This document shows, one piece after another, positions 29,692 to 38,580 of a stretch of DNA of 64,000 nucleotides. Below the pieces are notes generated by a model. That model was given only the letters and a program-made list of their open reading frames with translations, had not been told where the DNA came from and made no database searches. The translations under genes were made by a program, and so were the position numbers. Source of the stretch: Dyella terrae. GTDB lineage: Bacteria > Pseudomonadota > Gammaproteobacteria > Xanthomonadales > Rhodanobacteraceae. The stretch is from NCBI RefSeq assembly GCF_022394535.1, contig NZ_CP089414.1, positions 2,852,001-2,916,000 of the forward strand. The letters run 5' to 3'. The stretch's first letter is position 1; each line of letters starts with the position of its first letter.

Positions 29692-32474
29692 TGACACTGC
29701 ACGCCAGCACCCAGCGACGCACGTCCTGGCCCGTGGCGTGCCGTCGTGCCTTTCTGAGTTCGGCCATCGCCGCCACGCTGGCCGGCGCGGCCTTTTCCGC
29801 CCACGCCCTGCCGGCAGCGGCCAATGGCGCCGATCCGGCTGCCGGCGGCGGCTACGCCGACTTTGACCGCAGCATGCTGTCGGGCGCTGGCCAGAACACT
29901 ACCGACCTGTCTCGCTTCGAGCACGGCAATCCGGTGTTGCCGGGCGAGTACGTCAGCGACATCTACTTGAACAACGTGTGGGTGAACCGCCAGACGGTGC
30001 GCTTTGCAGCGCCCTCGGCGAAAGCGGACGCCGTGGCCTGCCTCAGCCACAAGATGCTCGACCAGTTCGGCCTGCATCCGAAGATGAGCGAGGACGTAGC
30101 CAAGCGCCTGGACGATCCGAACGGTTGCGTTGCGCTGGGCGAGCTGATCCCCGACGCAACGATGACCTTCGACATGACCCAGCTGCGCCTGGACGTGAGC
30201 GTACCGCAGGCCTACCTGGGCACCATGCCGCGCGGCTATGTGAGCCCGGAATACTGGGACGCGGGCGCGACGGCCGGCTTCCTCAACTACAACGTCAACA
30301 GTTTCCACAGCAGCAGCCAGGGTTCCACCCAGACCTCAACCTACCTGGGCGTGAACACGGGCGTGAACGTGGGCCTGTGGCACCTGCGCGAGCAGGGCAC
30401 CATGACCTGGACGTCTGGCTCGGGCAACACGCCCTCCCAGTCGCACTGGCAGAACATTCAGACCTACCTGCAGCGCGACCTGCCGTCGCTGCGTGCAGTG
30501 CTCTCCGTGGGCGACAGCTACACCGACGGTGCAGTGTTCGACAGCTACGGCATCCGCGGCGTGCAGCTTTCCACTGACGACCGCATGCTGCCGCAGTCGA
30601 TGCAGGGTTACGCGCCGATGATCCGTGGCGTGGCTACCACCAACGCACTCGTGAGCGTGCGCCAGAACGGCGTGCAGATCTACCAGACCACGGTGGCGCC
30701 CGGCCCGTTCGTCATCAACGACCTGTACCCGACCGGCTTCGGCGGCAATCTCGACGTCACCGTAACCGAGGCCGACGGCCACACCACCACTTTCGTAGTG
30801 CCTTATGCCTCAGTGGCGCAGTTGCTGCGCCCGGGTATCACGCGTTTCGATGTCGCTGCCGGCCAGCTGCGCACGGCCTCCATCAAGGATCAGCCGGGCG
30901 TGGTGCAGGCGACCGTGCAGCACGGTTTCAGCAATCTGCTCACTGGATATGCGGGTATCGTTGGCTCGCAGGGTTACGGTGCGGCGTTGATCGGCGCAGC
31001 CATCGACACGCACTACGGCGCCCTCGCCGTCGACGTGACGCAGGCTCAGGCGCATATCCCTGGCTATTCGACGCAGTCGGGCCAAAGCGTGCGCATCACC
31101 TACAGCAAGATCATCCCCTCCACGCAGACCAACTTCTCCGTGGCCGCCTACCGCTATTCCACCGGCGGCTACCTCAGCCTGACCGATGCCGAGCAGGCGC
31201 GTGACTTCGTAAACCAGGGCCGCGATGCCTTTGCCACGAGCGTGACGCCAGTGGTGCCCACCATCGATGGCGTAAACGCATCGAGCGTGCTGACACCCGC
31301 ACAACAGGCGGCGCTCAACGGTACGACGCTCAATGCCGGCTCGTTGTTCACGGTGACGGGTGTGCAGCGCCAGCGCAGCAGCTTCACACTGTCGATGAGC
31401 CAGCCGCTCGGCCCGATGGGCGGTTCGCTCTATGCAAACGTCTCCGTGCGCAGCTACTGGAACCGCAACGGCAACGACACGCAATACCAGGTGGGCTACA
31501 ACAACCACTTCCGTCGGCTTGGCTATGGTGTCTCGGCGACGCGCTCGGTCGACGCGACTGGCCGTTATGACAACCAGTTCTTTGTGAACTTCACCCTGCC
31601 GCTGGGAAGCACTCCGCATTCGCCCACGATGACGCTCAACCTGTCGCATGACGATCAGAGCGGCTCGCAACAGCAGGCCATGGTGAGCGGCACGCTGGGC
31701 TCGGACAATCAGTTCAACTACGGTGCGACTGCATCGCACAGCTCTGGTGGATCGAGCAGCTCGAACGATGCCGGCTCGCTGAGTGCGGGTTATCGCAGCC
31801 CGTATGCGATCTTCTCGGCGACCTACGGCAAGGGCACGGGCTACTCGCAGGCCTCGGTAAGCATGAGTGGCTCGATCGTCGCGCACCCGGGCGGCGTCAC
31901 CTTCGGCCAGCCCATCAGCGACACCGTGGGCGTGGTCTACGCCCCTGGCGCGGCTGGCGCTCGCGTGAACAGCAGCGGCGGCATCACCATCGATCGCTTC
32001 GGCTACGCCATCGTGCCTTACCTGACGCCTTACAGCCTCAATACGGTGCAGATCGACCCGAAGGGCCTGCCGCTGGACGTGCAGCTCACCACTACCAGCG
32101 CGCAGGTCGCTCCGTACGCCGGCGCGGTGGTGATGCTGAAGTTCAAGACCGAGAACGGCCGTAGCCTGCTGATCCGCTCGCAGTTGGAAAACGGCAATGC
32201 ACCGCCGTTCGGCGCCGAAGTGTTCAACGAGAAAAACGCCTCGCTGGGCGTGGTGGGCCAAGCCGGCCAGATCCTGGTGCGCGGCGTCGAGCAATCCGGC
32301 CAGTTGACCGTGCGGTGGAATGATGACGACGGCCAGGCTCAGTCCTGCTCGTTCTCGTACCAGCTGCCGGCCAAAGACAAAGACAAAGACAAGCAGTCCA
32401 AGGCGCTACAGCAGATCCAGGCAACGTGCGTCAGGCCGACGATGGTCGCGCAGGCAACAGGAAACGGCTCATGA
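29691..32474 (+). CDS. Outer-membrane fimbrial usher, FimD/PapC family
   Basis: 927 residues from the ATG at 29691; a GTG directly before it is an alternative. After a signal peptide (to about residue 38, ending SAHA) come the N-terminal substrate-binding domain (ADFDRSMLSG, PGEYVSDIYLN), a 24-strand barrel with a plug, and two C-terminal domains (YAIVPYLTPYSLNTVQIDPKGLP is a clear usher signature). It assembles chaperone-delivered pilins through the outer membrane. The stop overlaps the tip-protein start by 4 nt. A Lys-Asp repeat (KDKDKDKQ) near the end is unusual but outside the folded domains. Confidence 0.96.
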   Translation: MTLHASTQRRTSWPVACRRAFLSSAIAATLAGAAFSAHALPAAANGADPAAGGGYADFDRSMLSGAGQNTTDLSRFEHGNPVLPGEYVSDIYLNNVWVNRQTVRFAAPSAKADAVACLSHKMLDQFGLHPKMSEDVAKRLDDPNGCVALGELIPDATMTFDMTQLRLDVSVPQAYLGTMPRGYVSPEYWDAGATAGFLNYNVNSFHSSSQGSTQTSTYLGVNTGVNVGLWHLREQGTMTWTSGSGNTPSQSHWQNIQTYLQRDLPSLRAVLSVGDSYTDGAVFDSYGIRGVQLSTDDRMLPQSMQGYAPMIRGVATTNALVSVRQNGVQIYQTTVAPGPFVINDLYPTGFGGNLDVTVTEADGHTTTFVVPYASVAQLLRPGITRFDVAAGQLRTASIKDQPGVVQATVQHGFSNLLTGYAGIVGSQGYGAALIGAAIDTHYGALAVDVTQAQAHIPGYSTQSGQSVRITYSKIIPSTQTNFSVAAYRYSTGGYLSLTDAEQARDFVNQGRDAFATSVTPVVPTIDGVNASSVLTPAQQAALNGTTLNAGSLFTVTGVQRQRSSFTLSMSQPLGPMGGSLYANVSVRSYWNRNGNDTQYQVGYNNHFRRLGYGVSATRSVDATGRYDNQFFVNFTLPLGSTPHSPTMTLNLSHDDQSGSQQQAMVSGTLGSDNQFNYGATASHSSGGSSSSNDAGSLSAGYRSPYAIFSATYGKGTGYSQASVSMSGSIVAHPGGVTFGQPISDTVGVVYAPGAAGARVNSSGGITIDRFGYAIVPYLTPYSLNTVQIDPKGLPLDVQLTTTSAQVAPYAGAVVMLKFKTENGRSLLIRSQLENGNAPPFGAEVFNEKNASLGVVGQAGQILVRGVEQSGQLTVRWNDDDGQAQSCSFSYQLPAKDKDKDKQSKALQQIQATCVRPTMVAQATGNGS

Positions 32475-33604
32475 CACGCAGCAATAACCAACGTATGCGC
32501 TGGACGCGACTGGCAGGGCTGATGCTACTGATGCTGCTGGCTTTCGTCGGCTGGGCGCCTTCGGCGCTGGCGGCTGGGCCCGCATGCTCCGCGGCGTCCG
32601 CCACGCTCACCATGCCGTCCAGCGTCACCGTCCAGCCGTTCGCCAGTGCCGGCCCGATTTCGGGCGCAACGGGTACGGCGACCATCACGTTCAATTGCTC
32701 GGGCCTTCCCGCGTCAAAGTCCACCCCCGACTACACCGCGACTATCCAGGCCGGCCAGTACCTAGCCACACTGGACGCCACCAACAACACGAACGGTCCG
32801 GGCATCACCTTCGCCACCAACATCACGGGGCTGGCTGTGCTGGTTACCGCGTCCACGGTGCAGGCCACCAGTAACAGCTGCCTTGCCTGCGGCCCGACCA
32901 GCACGGCAGGTTATGTGCCTGGCTCGATCGTTGCGCCGTCCAACTCGAAGGTAAACGGGTATTCAGGCTCATTCTCCGCTGTCTATACCGCGCAGCTGAT
33001 CAAGACCACCTCCGGCGCGGTGTCTCCCGGCACCATCACCACGAACCAGCTCATTCCGTTCTGGTGGTACATCCCGGGCGGCAGTGTCAACTCGACCAGC
33101 CAGGCCCTCAACGCCTACCTGATCCTGCCCAACATCACCATCACCGTGCCGACATGCACCATTTCGGCGGGAGCCAACCAGACGGTGACGCTGCCCACGA
33201 TAGATAGCAGACTGCTTGCTACCACTGGTGCCACCGCCGGCCTCACGCCCTTCAGCATCAGCATCACCAATTGCCCGTCAGGCGCATCGATCGCGTCCAA
33301 CGTATTCAGTGGTGGCTCCACCGACACCACCACCGGTGCACTGACGAACACCACTTCGTCGACCAAGGGCGGATCAGGCGCAGCCAACCTTGAGGTGCAG
33401 TTCCTCAATGGTCCCGGTGGCAGCAACAAAGCGGGCTCGGTCATCAATCTCAGTCAGACCACGGCAACCGCGCAGGGCACCAGCACGTATACGCTCGTCA
33501 ACAACGGGGCAACGCTCAACTACTACGCGCAGTACCTTGCGACCGGCACGGTCACACCGGGGCTCTTCACGGCCACTGTGCAGTACGGCATCAACTATCA
33601 GTGA
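32471..33604 (+). CDS. Fimbrial tip protein with C-terminal pilin domain
   Basis: 377 residues from the ATG at 32471. Signal peptide to about residue 35 (WAPSALAA). The N-terminal half (about 36-225) is a separate Cys-containing receptor-type domain (SLACGP-like NSCLACGPTS motif); the C-terminal half (about 235-377) is a pilin module with the ITVPTCTISAGANQTVTLPT start and the donor-strand end TVQYGINYQ. This two-domain form is that of a tip adhesin or initiator subunit. The ligand is unknown. Last gene of the operon, coupled to the usher by ATGA. Confidence 0.85.
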   Translation: MTRSNNQRMRWTRLAGLMLLMLLAFVGWAPSALAAGPACSAASATLTMPSSVTVQPFASAGPISGATGTATITFNCSGLPASKSTPDYTATIQAGQYLATLDATNNTNGPGITFATNITGLAVLVTASTVQATSNSCLACGPTSTAGYVPGSIVAPSNSKVNGYSGSFSAVYTAQLIKTTSGAVSPGTITTNQLIPFWWYIPGGSVNSTSQALNAYLILPNITITVPTCTISAGANQTVTLPTIDSRLLATTGATAGLTPFSISITNCPSGASIASNVFSGGSTDTTTGALTNTTSSTKGGSGAANLEVQFLNGPGGSNKAGSVINLSQTTATAQGTSTYTLVNNGATLNYYAQYLATGTVTPGLFTATVQYGINYQ

Positions 33605-33608
33605 AACG

Positions 33609-33941
33609 TCACTCGTAGGTTCGCGTGACGATGCGCGCGTTGTCGTCAGTGGCGTAGCCGGAGAAGTAGGCCAGCAGACGATCATTGCCTGCAGCGGGCT
33701 CAAGCAATCCCACTTCCTGACGATAACTAGAAGCAGGCAGCGATGCTTCCGCAGAACCCACCGCGCAGCGGTGAAGTTGGCGATCTGGCGACGCTTCGCC
33801 CGTATCGGACACGCTGCACGTCGGAACCACGACAGCCCCGACGAAAGTGATCGTTCCACCCCCGCCCGCATGCGCCAACGGCGCGCCTAGCGCCAAGGCG
33901 ACGACGCATCCGATCCAGGTCTTGCGAGTCCAGCCCTTCAT
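33609..33941 (-). CDS. Small type-1 fimbrial-like protein
   Basis: 110 residues with a signal peptide (to about residue 25, APLAHA). The mature start GGGTITFVGAVVVPTCSV matches the first strand of type-1 pilins, but the protein is far shorter than a pilin and ends in a compact segment with LLAYFSGYATDDNARIVTRTYE, a form seen in small fimbrial-like proteins of beta- and gammaproteobacteria. It faces the fimbrial operon, 4 bp from the tip-protein stop. Its leader can form a hairpin (33956-33981: GTACCCCC/GGGGGTAC, with GC/GC extension) beside a GGAAGGGG ribosome-binding site. Role unknown; perhaps a cap or minor subunit. Confidence 0.7.
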   Translation of the reverse strand: MKGWTRKTWIGCVVALALGAPLAHAGGGGTITFVGAVVVPTCSVSDTGEASPDRQLHRCAVGSAEASLPASSYRQEVGLLEPAAGNDRLLAYFSGYATDDNARIVTRTYE

Positions 33942-34128
33942 AAATGCCCCTTCCCGTACCCCCTGCGGAAAGCGGGGGTACCTGATGGGATCTATCGGCG
34001 TGGGTCACCGGGGCTTGATATCGGAATCCCGGGCGCACTCTCAGAGCGTGAACCAAGTCACACTTTTGGCGCATCCCACGAAGGGCGTACGTAGAACTAC
34101 GTTGGAAGGCGGCGAAGGGCATCGCCGG

Positions 34129-34158
34129 GGCTGATCCGGTTAGCGGCCGGGCTCAGCC
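34129..34158 (-). terminator. Hairpin downstream of the ferredoxin reductase gene
   Basis: GGCTGA (34129-34134) pairs with TCAGCC (34153-34158) and CCGG with CCGG inside, about 47 bp beyond the stop on the minus strand. No U-tract, so only a candidate transcript end. The rest of 33942-34205 holds nothing recognisable. Confidence 0.35.
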
Positions 34159-34205
34159 GAACTTGAGGGCCTTGTTAGGCAACGGTTTAGGAAACTATCC
34201 CAGAC

Positions 34206-34949
34206 TCAACGTGAGGAGATGTATTTCTCGCGGCGGATATGCATCACCGGCAAACCGAAGTCCTTCAGGGCGGTAAAGGCCGCGTCGACCATGTTGGGGT
34301 TGCCGCACAGGTAGGCGATATCCCGCTCGGCGCTGGGCGCCAGCTCGGCCAGCACGTTCTGCACGTGACCGGGGCGGTCGTTGGGACGAGGCTCCGCACG
34401 GGGCTGACGGCTCAGGCAGCCGTAGAAGGAAAAGCCCGGGTTGGCCTGTGCAAAGGCTTCGAATTCATCGCCGTAGAGCAGTTCAGTTTCGTTGCGTGCG
34501 CCATACAGCAGCACCACTTCGCGGCCCTGCTTCACCAGTTCGGCGATCTGCGGAAGCATGGCGCGGTACGGCGTGACGCCTGTGCCGGTGGCCAACAGCA
34601 GGTAGCGTGCATTGGTGTCGCCTGCCTGCAGGACGAAACGGCCGTACGGGCCGCTGGCGTTGATCTCGCCGCCGATCGGCAGCTCGCCCAGCAACTTGGT
34701 GGCCGCGCCGCCCTCCACATAGCTCACCGCGATTTCGATGCGCTGCACCGGCGAGGAGCCGTCGCCCACCGTGCCCACCGAATAGCTGCGCTTGGTGGCC
34801 GCACCGTCCTCGTAGTGGAAGTGGATCTGCAGGAACTGTCCCGGCGTGAAGGCCAGCGGTTGGCCGTCGACGCGCTCGAACGCCATGTGCCGCACGGTGG
34901 GCGCCAGCATGGTGGAGTCGACGAGACGGAGCTGGAAATGATCGGCCAT
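34206..34949 (-). CDS. fpr: Ferredoxin--NADP+ reductase
   Basis: 247 residues. FAD domain with RSYSVGTV (residues about 54-61, the RxYS flavin motif) and the GGAATKLLGELPIGGEINASGPYGRF region, then the NADP domain with LLLATGTGVTPYRAMLPQ, YGARNETELLYGDEFE and AYLCGNPNMVDAAFTALKDFG. Ends in Tyr-Ile-Ser-Ser-Arg; bacterial-type FPRs often carry such an extension past the aromatic residue that stacks on FAD. Exchanges electrons between NADPH and ferredoxin or flavodoxin in the cytosol. Divergent from the YadGH-like exporter genes, 93 bp apart. Confidence 0.92.
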   Translation of the reverse strand: MADHFQLRLVDSTMLAPTVRHMAFERVDGQPLAFTPGQFLQIHFHYEDGAATKRSYSVGTVGDGSSPVQRIEIAVSYVEGGAATKLLGELPIGGEINASGPYGRFVLQAGDTNARYLLLATGTGVTPYRAMLPQIAELVKQGREVVLLYGARNETELLYGDEFEAFAQANPGFSFYGCLSRQPRAEPRPNDRPGHVQNVLAELAPSAERDIAYLCGNPNMVDAAFTALKDFGLPVMHIRREKYISSR

Positions 34950-35042
34950 GGGTTTTCCGGGGAAACAGTGAGAACGCCGTTTGTGAACGGAGCGGTATGG
35001 GAAGCCACGTATAATAGAAGGCTGGCCCCTTCGGTGCAGCCC

Positions 35043-35996
35043 ATGTCCCCCAGTTCCACACCCGCGCTGGTCGTCGAGAACCTGCGCAAGACCTACAGCA
35101 ACGGCGTCGAAGCCCTCAAAGGCATCAGTCTCACGGTCCAGCCTGGCGATTTCTTTGCCCTGCTCGGCCCCAACGGCGCCGGCAAATCCACTCTCATCGG
35201 CATCCTGTCCTCCCTGGTGAACGCCACCAGTGGCGACGCGCAGGTGTTCGGCGTGTCAGTCAACAAGCAGCGTGGCAAGGCCATGCAGCTCATTGGCCTG
35301 GTGCCTCAGGAGATCAACTTCAACCAGTTCGAAAAGCCGTTCGACATCTGCGTCAATGAGGCCGGTTTCTACGGCATTCCGCGCAAGATCGCCGCCGAAC
35401 GCGCCGAGAAGTACCTCAAGGAACTGCGCCTGTGGGATAAGGCCCAGCACCAGGCGCGCATGCTTTCCGGCGGCATGAAGCGCCGTCTGATGATCGCCCG
35501 CGCGATGATGAACGAGCCCAAGTTGCTCATCCTCGACGAACCCACCGCCGGCGTGGACATCGAGATCCGACGCTCCATGTGGCAGTTCGTCAGCGGTATC
35601 AACGCCGCCGGCACCACGGTGATCCTGACCACGCATTACCTTGAGGAAGCGGAAACGCTTTGCCGCAACATCGCCATCATCGACCACGGCACCATCGTGG
35701 AAAACACCTCGATGAAGCGCCTGCTGGCTTCGCTGGACGTGGAAACCTTCGTGCTGGACGTGAACCACCTGCCCGCCGAGCTACCCGCCATCCACGGCAT
35801 CAGCCTGCGTCGCGTGGACGATCACACGATGGAGGCGGAGATGTCCCGCTCGCACGACCTCAACTCGCTGTTCGCCGGCCTGAGCGAGCGCGGCGTCACC
35901 GTGACGTCGATGCGCAACAAGACCAACCGCCTGGAAGAACTGTTCGTGCGACTCGTCGAGAACGGCCGTAAGGACACCACGGAGAAGGCCGCATGA
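35043..35996 (+). CDS. yadG: ABC transporter ATPase, YadG type
   Basis: 317 residues from the ATG at 35043; a longer in-frame reading is only the shadow of fpr. Walker A GPNGAGKS at about 44-51, the YadG-like stretch LVPQEINFNQFEKP, signature LSGGMKRRLMIARAM, Walker B LLILDEPTAGVD, and switch His in THYLEEAE. The C-terminal ~80 residues form the regulatory tail of this exporter class. Pairs with the permease downstream (ATGA overlap). Substrate not known for YadGH. Confidence 0.92.
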   Translation: MSPSSTPALVVENLRKTYSNGVEALKGISLTVQPGDFFALLGPNGAGKSTLIGILSSLVNATSGDAQVFGVSVNKQRGKAMQLIGLVPQEINFNQFEKPFDICVNEAGFYGIPRKIAAERAEKYLKELRLWDKAQHQARMLSGGMKRRLMIARAMMNEPKLLILDEPTAGVDIEIRRSMWQFVSGINAAGTTVILTTHYLEEAETLCRNIAIIDHGTIVENTSMKRLLASLDVETFVLDVNHLPAELPAIHGISLRRVDDHTMEAEMSRSHDLNSLFAGLSERGVTVTSMRNKTNRLEELFVRLVENGRKDTTEKAA

Positions 35997-36766
35997 ACGC
36001 CGCTGGCAACCTCGTCGCACTCCACACCATCGTCCGCCGCGAGATCGTGCGCATCATGCGCATCTGGACGCAGACGCTGATCCCGCCCGCCATCACGATG
36101 ACGCTGTACTTCGTCATCTTCGGCAAGCTGATCGGCAGCCGCATCGGCGAAATGCATGGCTTTACCTACATGCAGTACATCGTGCCTGGCCTGGTGATGA
36201 TGAGCATCATCACCAACAGCTACGGCAACATCTCCAGCTCGTTCTTCGGCGCCAAGTTCAGCCGCGCCGTGGAGGAAATGCTGGTGTCACCTATGCCCAA
36301 CTGGGTGATGTTGCTGGGCTACGTCACCGGCGCAGTGGCGCGCGGTTTGGTGGTCGGCGCACTGGTGCTGCTGATCGCGCTGTTCTTTACCGACCTGCAT
36401 GTGGCGCATCCGATCATTACCTTCCTGTCGGTATTGCTCGGTGCCACGGTGTTTTCACTGGCTGGCTTCGTCAACGCGGTGTTCGCCAAGAAGTTCGACG
36501 ACATCGCGCTGGTGCCCACCTTCGTGCTCACCCCGCTCACCTACCTGGGTGGCGTGTTCTATTCGGTGGATCTGCTGGGCCAACCCTGGCGCAGCATCTC
36601 CATGATCAACCCCATCCTGTACATGGTGAACGCGTTCCGCTACGGCGTGCTCGGCGTGAGCGACGTGCAGATCGGCGTGGCTTTCGCGGTGATGTTGGTG
36701 TTCGTGATCGGCCTGACCGCCGTGGCGCTGCACCTGCTCAAGCGCGGCGTGGGCATGCGTTCCTAA
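35993..36766 (+). CDS. yadH: ABC-2 type permease, YadH type
   Basis: 257 residues with six membrane helices of the ABC-2 fold. EIVRIMRIWTQTLIPPAITMTLYFVIFG opens the protein, and FTYMQYIVPGLVMMSIITNSYGNISSSFFGAKF and PTFVLTPLTYLGGVFYSVDLL are characteristic of YadH and NodJ-like exporters. Forms the membrane part of the exporter with the preceding ATPase, to which it is coupled by a 4-nt overlap. A REP-like hairpin follows the stop. Confidence 0.92.
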   Translation: MNAAGNLVALHTIVRREIVRIMRIWTQTLIPPAITMTLYFVIFGKLIGSRIGEMHGFTYMQYIVPGLVMMSIITNSYGNISSSFFGAKFSRAVEEMLVSPMPNWVMLLGYVTGAVARGLVVGALVLLIALFFTDLHVAHPIITFLSVLLGATVFSLAGFVNAVFAKKFDDIALVPTFVLTPLTYLGGVFYSVDLLGQPWRSISMINPILYMVNAFRYGVLGVSDVQIGVAFAVMLVFVIGLTAVALHLLKRGVGMRS

Positions 36767-36774
36767 CCGCAACA

Positions 36775-36803
36775 TGCAGGAGCGCACAGCGTGCGCTCCT
36801 GCA
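36775..36803. terminator. REP-like hairpin after the yadH gene
   Basis: TGCAGGAGCGCAC (36775-36787) and its perfect complement (36791-36803) around an AGC loop, 8 bp after the stop. It shares its core with the hairpin at 3240-3279, so these are members of one short palindromic family. Probably ends the yadGH transcript and separates it from rluF. Confidence 0.6.
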
Positions 36804-36823
36804 AACGAACCAAAGATTGATCC

Positions 36824-37543
36824 ATGCGCGTCAACAAATACATCAGCGAAGCCGGCATCTGCTCCCGTCGTGAGGCGGACGAACTACTACTCGCCGGCCG
36901 CGTCACCATCAATGGCGAAGTCGTCACCACCGGCGCGAAAGCACTGGAAGGCGACGAAGTACGCGTGGACGGCGAGATCGTCAAGGCACGCATCCTCGCC
37001 GCCACACCGTCCGCCAAGCGCGCGGTATACATCGCGCTGAACAAGCCGGTCGGCGTTACCTGCACCACCGACCAGACGGTGAAAGACAACATCGTCAATT
37101 TCGTCGACCACCAGGAACGCGTCTTCCCCATCGGCCGCCTGGACAAGGATTCCGAAGGCCTGATTCTGCTCACCAGCAACGGCGATATCGTCAACGAAAT
37201 CCTGCGCTCGGAAAACAACCACGAGAAGGAATACCTCGTGGCCGTGAACAAGGCGGTGACCGACGAATTCCTGCAAGGCATGGCACGTGGCGTACGTATC
37301 CACGGCCAGATGACCAAGCCATGCAAGGTGCGCAAGATCGCCAAGTTCGGCTTCGCGATCGTCCTAACGCAGGGTTTGAATCGACAGATTCGTTTGATGG
37401 CCGCGGAGTTTGGTTATCGCGTGACGCAGTTGCGGCGGGTGCGCATCGTCAACGTGAAGCTGGGGCATTTGAAGGTGGGGCAGTGGCGGAATCTCACCGA
37501 TGCGGAGTTGAAGGGGTTGTTGCCTCAGCGGACGCAGTGGTAG
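36824..37543 (+). CDS. rluF: 23S rRNA pseudouridine synthase, RluF type
   Basis: 239 residues. An S4 RNA-binding domain (1-60, RVNKYISEAGICSRREADELLLAGRVTING) precedes the RsuA/RluB/E/F catalytic domain with Asp in GRLDKDSEGLILLTSNGD, and NHEKEYLV and LTQGLNRQIRLM segments that match RluF, which modifies U2604 of 23S rRNA. E. coli RluF has a basic C-terminal tail of about 50 residues that is missing here. The final ~55 codons shift sharply to G- and T-ending codons, part of the halo beside element E2. Confidence 0.9.
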   Translation: MRVNKYISEAGICSRREADELLLAGRVTINGEVVTTGAKALEGDEVRVDGEIVKARILAATPSAKRAVYIALNKPVGVTCTTDQTVKDNIVNFVDHQERVFPIGRLDKDSEGLILLTSNGDIVNEILRSENNHEKEYLVAVNKAVTDEFLQGMARGVRIHGQMTKPCKVRKIAKFGFAIVLTQGLNRQIRLMAAEFGYRVTQLRRVRIVNVKLGHLKVGQWRNLTDAELKGLLPQRTQW

Positions 37544-37570
37544 TTGGCGACGCCTCGCTGTTTCGTCTTT

Positions 37571-37760
37571 AGCCGTTATCCCTGCGAAGGCAGAGATCGA
37601 GTTTCGCCAGTGGTCGGCTGTCGCCTCGTGCTTTATCGCGACCTGGCCGCTTACGCAGAGGGCGTTTCGATCGTCTGCCGACGACGCGAAGCTAGTCCCG
37701 TGGAACACAGCGGGTAGTTCGGAGCGCTTCGCAACGCGCCCTCGCGAAGAGGACTTAAAG
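37571..37760 (+). repeat. Degenerate left arm of element E2
   Basis: Starts with a box TATCCCTGCGAAGGCAGAGATC (in two halves 37577-37598) and continues with GACCTGGCCGC-TACGC-GAGGGCGTTTCG, recognisable as a worn copy of the R-type outer part (compare 62577-62612). The hairpin array itself is lost or too diverged to see. Confidence 0.5.
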
Positions 37761-37870
37761 CAGGCCTCGCTACGCTTCCCGACCGGTGTGGAGAACTCGC
37801 CACGGAACGGCATCGTCTTTCTCTTCTGCCTTGGCTTTGTGCACTAAAGCAGGAGCCACGCGACCCGCCG
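37761..37870. repeat. Core of element E2
   Basis: Homologous to the cores at 12756-12907 and 49736-49905: CTTCCCGACCGGTGTGGAGAACTCG, AACGGCATCGTCTTTCTCTTC-type blocks (each shared with at least one other core) and a GCAGGAGC end. The minus-strand frame beginning at 37813 reads MPFRGEFSTPVGKRS, similar in its start to the 19-codon frames of the other cores, but runs on further here. Confidence 0.55.
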
Positions 37871-38303
37871 CGATGCGATGTGCGGCGCAGCTGCACGAGC
37901 CGTCCGCTTTCGCTTTTGACCTTCCGGCCCCCTGTGCGGCGGTGAGGGGTGGACGACAAGGCCCGCAGGGGGGATCGGCATGGATGCCGATCCCTTTTCG
38001 CCAGGGCAGGATGCCCTGTCGAAAAGCCCGGCCACTCCTCACGGACTGGCCGGCTTCACCGGCCAGCGCCAAGTGGGGGTGCCCTTTCTTTGGGTTACTT
38101 TTCTTGGGCAAGCAAAGAAAAGTGACTCGGCCTCCGGCAGGAGGTCGAAACGCCCGCCGCGTAGGCGGCCAGGTCGCGATCACGCGCCAACCGAGAGCAA
38201 AGTCACTGGATCCCTGCCTTCGCAGGGATGACGGCTTAGAAGAAACGATGAGGCTAGATTGACCCCTCACCCCAACCCTCTCCCCCAAAAGGGCGAGGGA
38301 GCA
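37871..38303 (-). repeat. Hairpin-array repeat R4 (right arm of element E2)
   Basis: Minus-orientation copy very close to R3. G-C class GGGATCGGCAT/ATGCCGATCCC near 37972-37994, CTTTTCG stem with CAGGGC/GCCCTG near 37993-38026, CTGGCCGG/CCGGCCAG near 38045-38065, ACTTTTCTT/AAGAAAAGT near 38096-38124, box ATCCCTGCCTTCGCAGGGAT (38210-38229) and outer hairpin near 38276-38300. Confidence 0.85.
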
Positions 38304-38580
38304 GAAATGCAGCGCCTCGCCTCTACCCACCATCTCGCTGTCCGCACCCAAGAACACCCCGAGTCGAAAACCCGCTGCACCGCAACATCAACACACACAA
38401 AAAACTCCCCAAACCCAACCAACCAAAGAACCACCCAACAAAAACCCCAAACGCACCTGCACAAACCGTTACAACCGAGCCCATCCCTCGACATCCCCGC
38501 CACTCTGGTGCATACGTATTCACTTCGATGAACCGGCGCAGCCATCGCAGAATCGCCGGACTCTGAATTGGGGAGAGGCA
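38304..38580. other. A+C-rich non-coding gap between R4 and the sugar porter gene
   Basis: No gene is supportable. On the plus strand positions 38341-38460 are A or C at 103 of 120 positions by my count, including runs such as CACACACAAAAA and CCAACCAACCAAAG. From about 38500 the composition returns to normal. The sugar porter promoter should lie in 38500-38575; a GGGGAGAGG stretch just before the start codon serves as ribosome-binding site. Confidence 0.6.

Noticed and set aside
34129..34185. Integron attC-like site (GTTAGCG ... TTGTTAGGC)
   Set aside because: The two core-like motifs point in the same direction instead of being inverted as in an attC, and there is no integrase or cassette array nearby.
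34239..35042. N-terminal extension of the YadG-type ATPase by 268 codons
   Set aside because: It is antisense to fpr; the ABC domain begins just after 35043.
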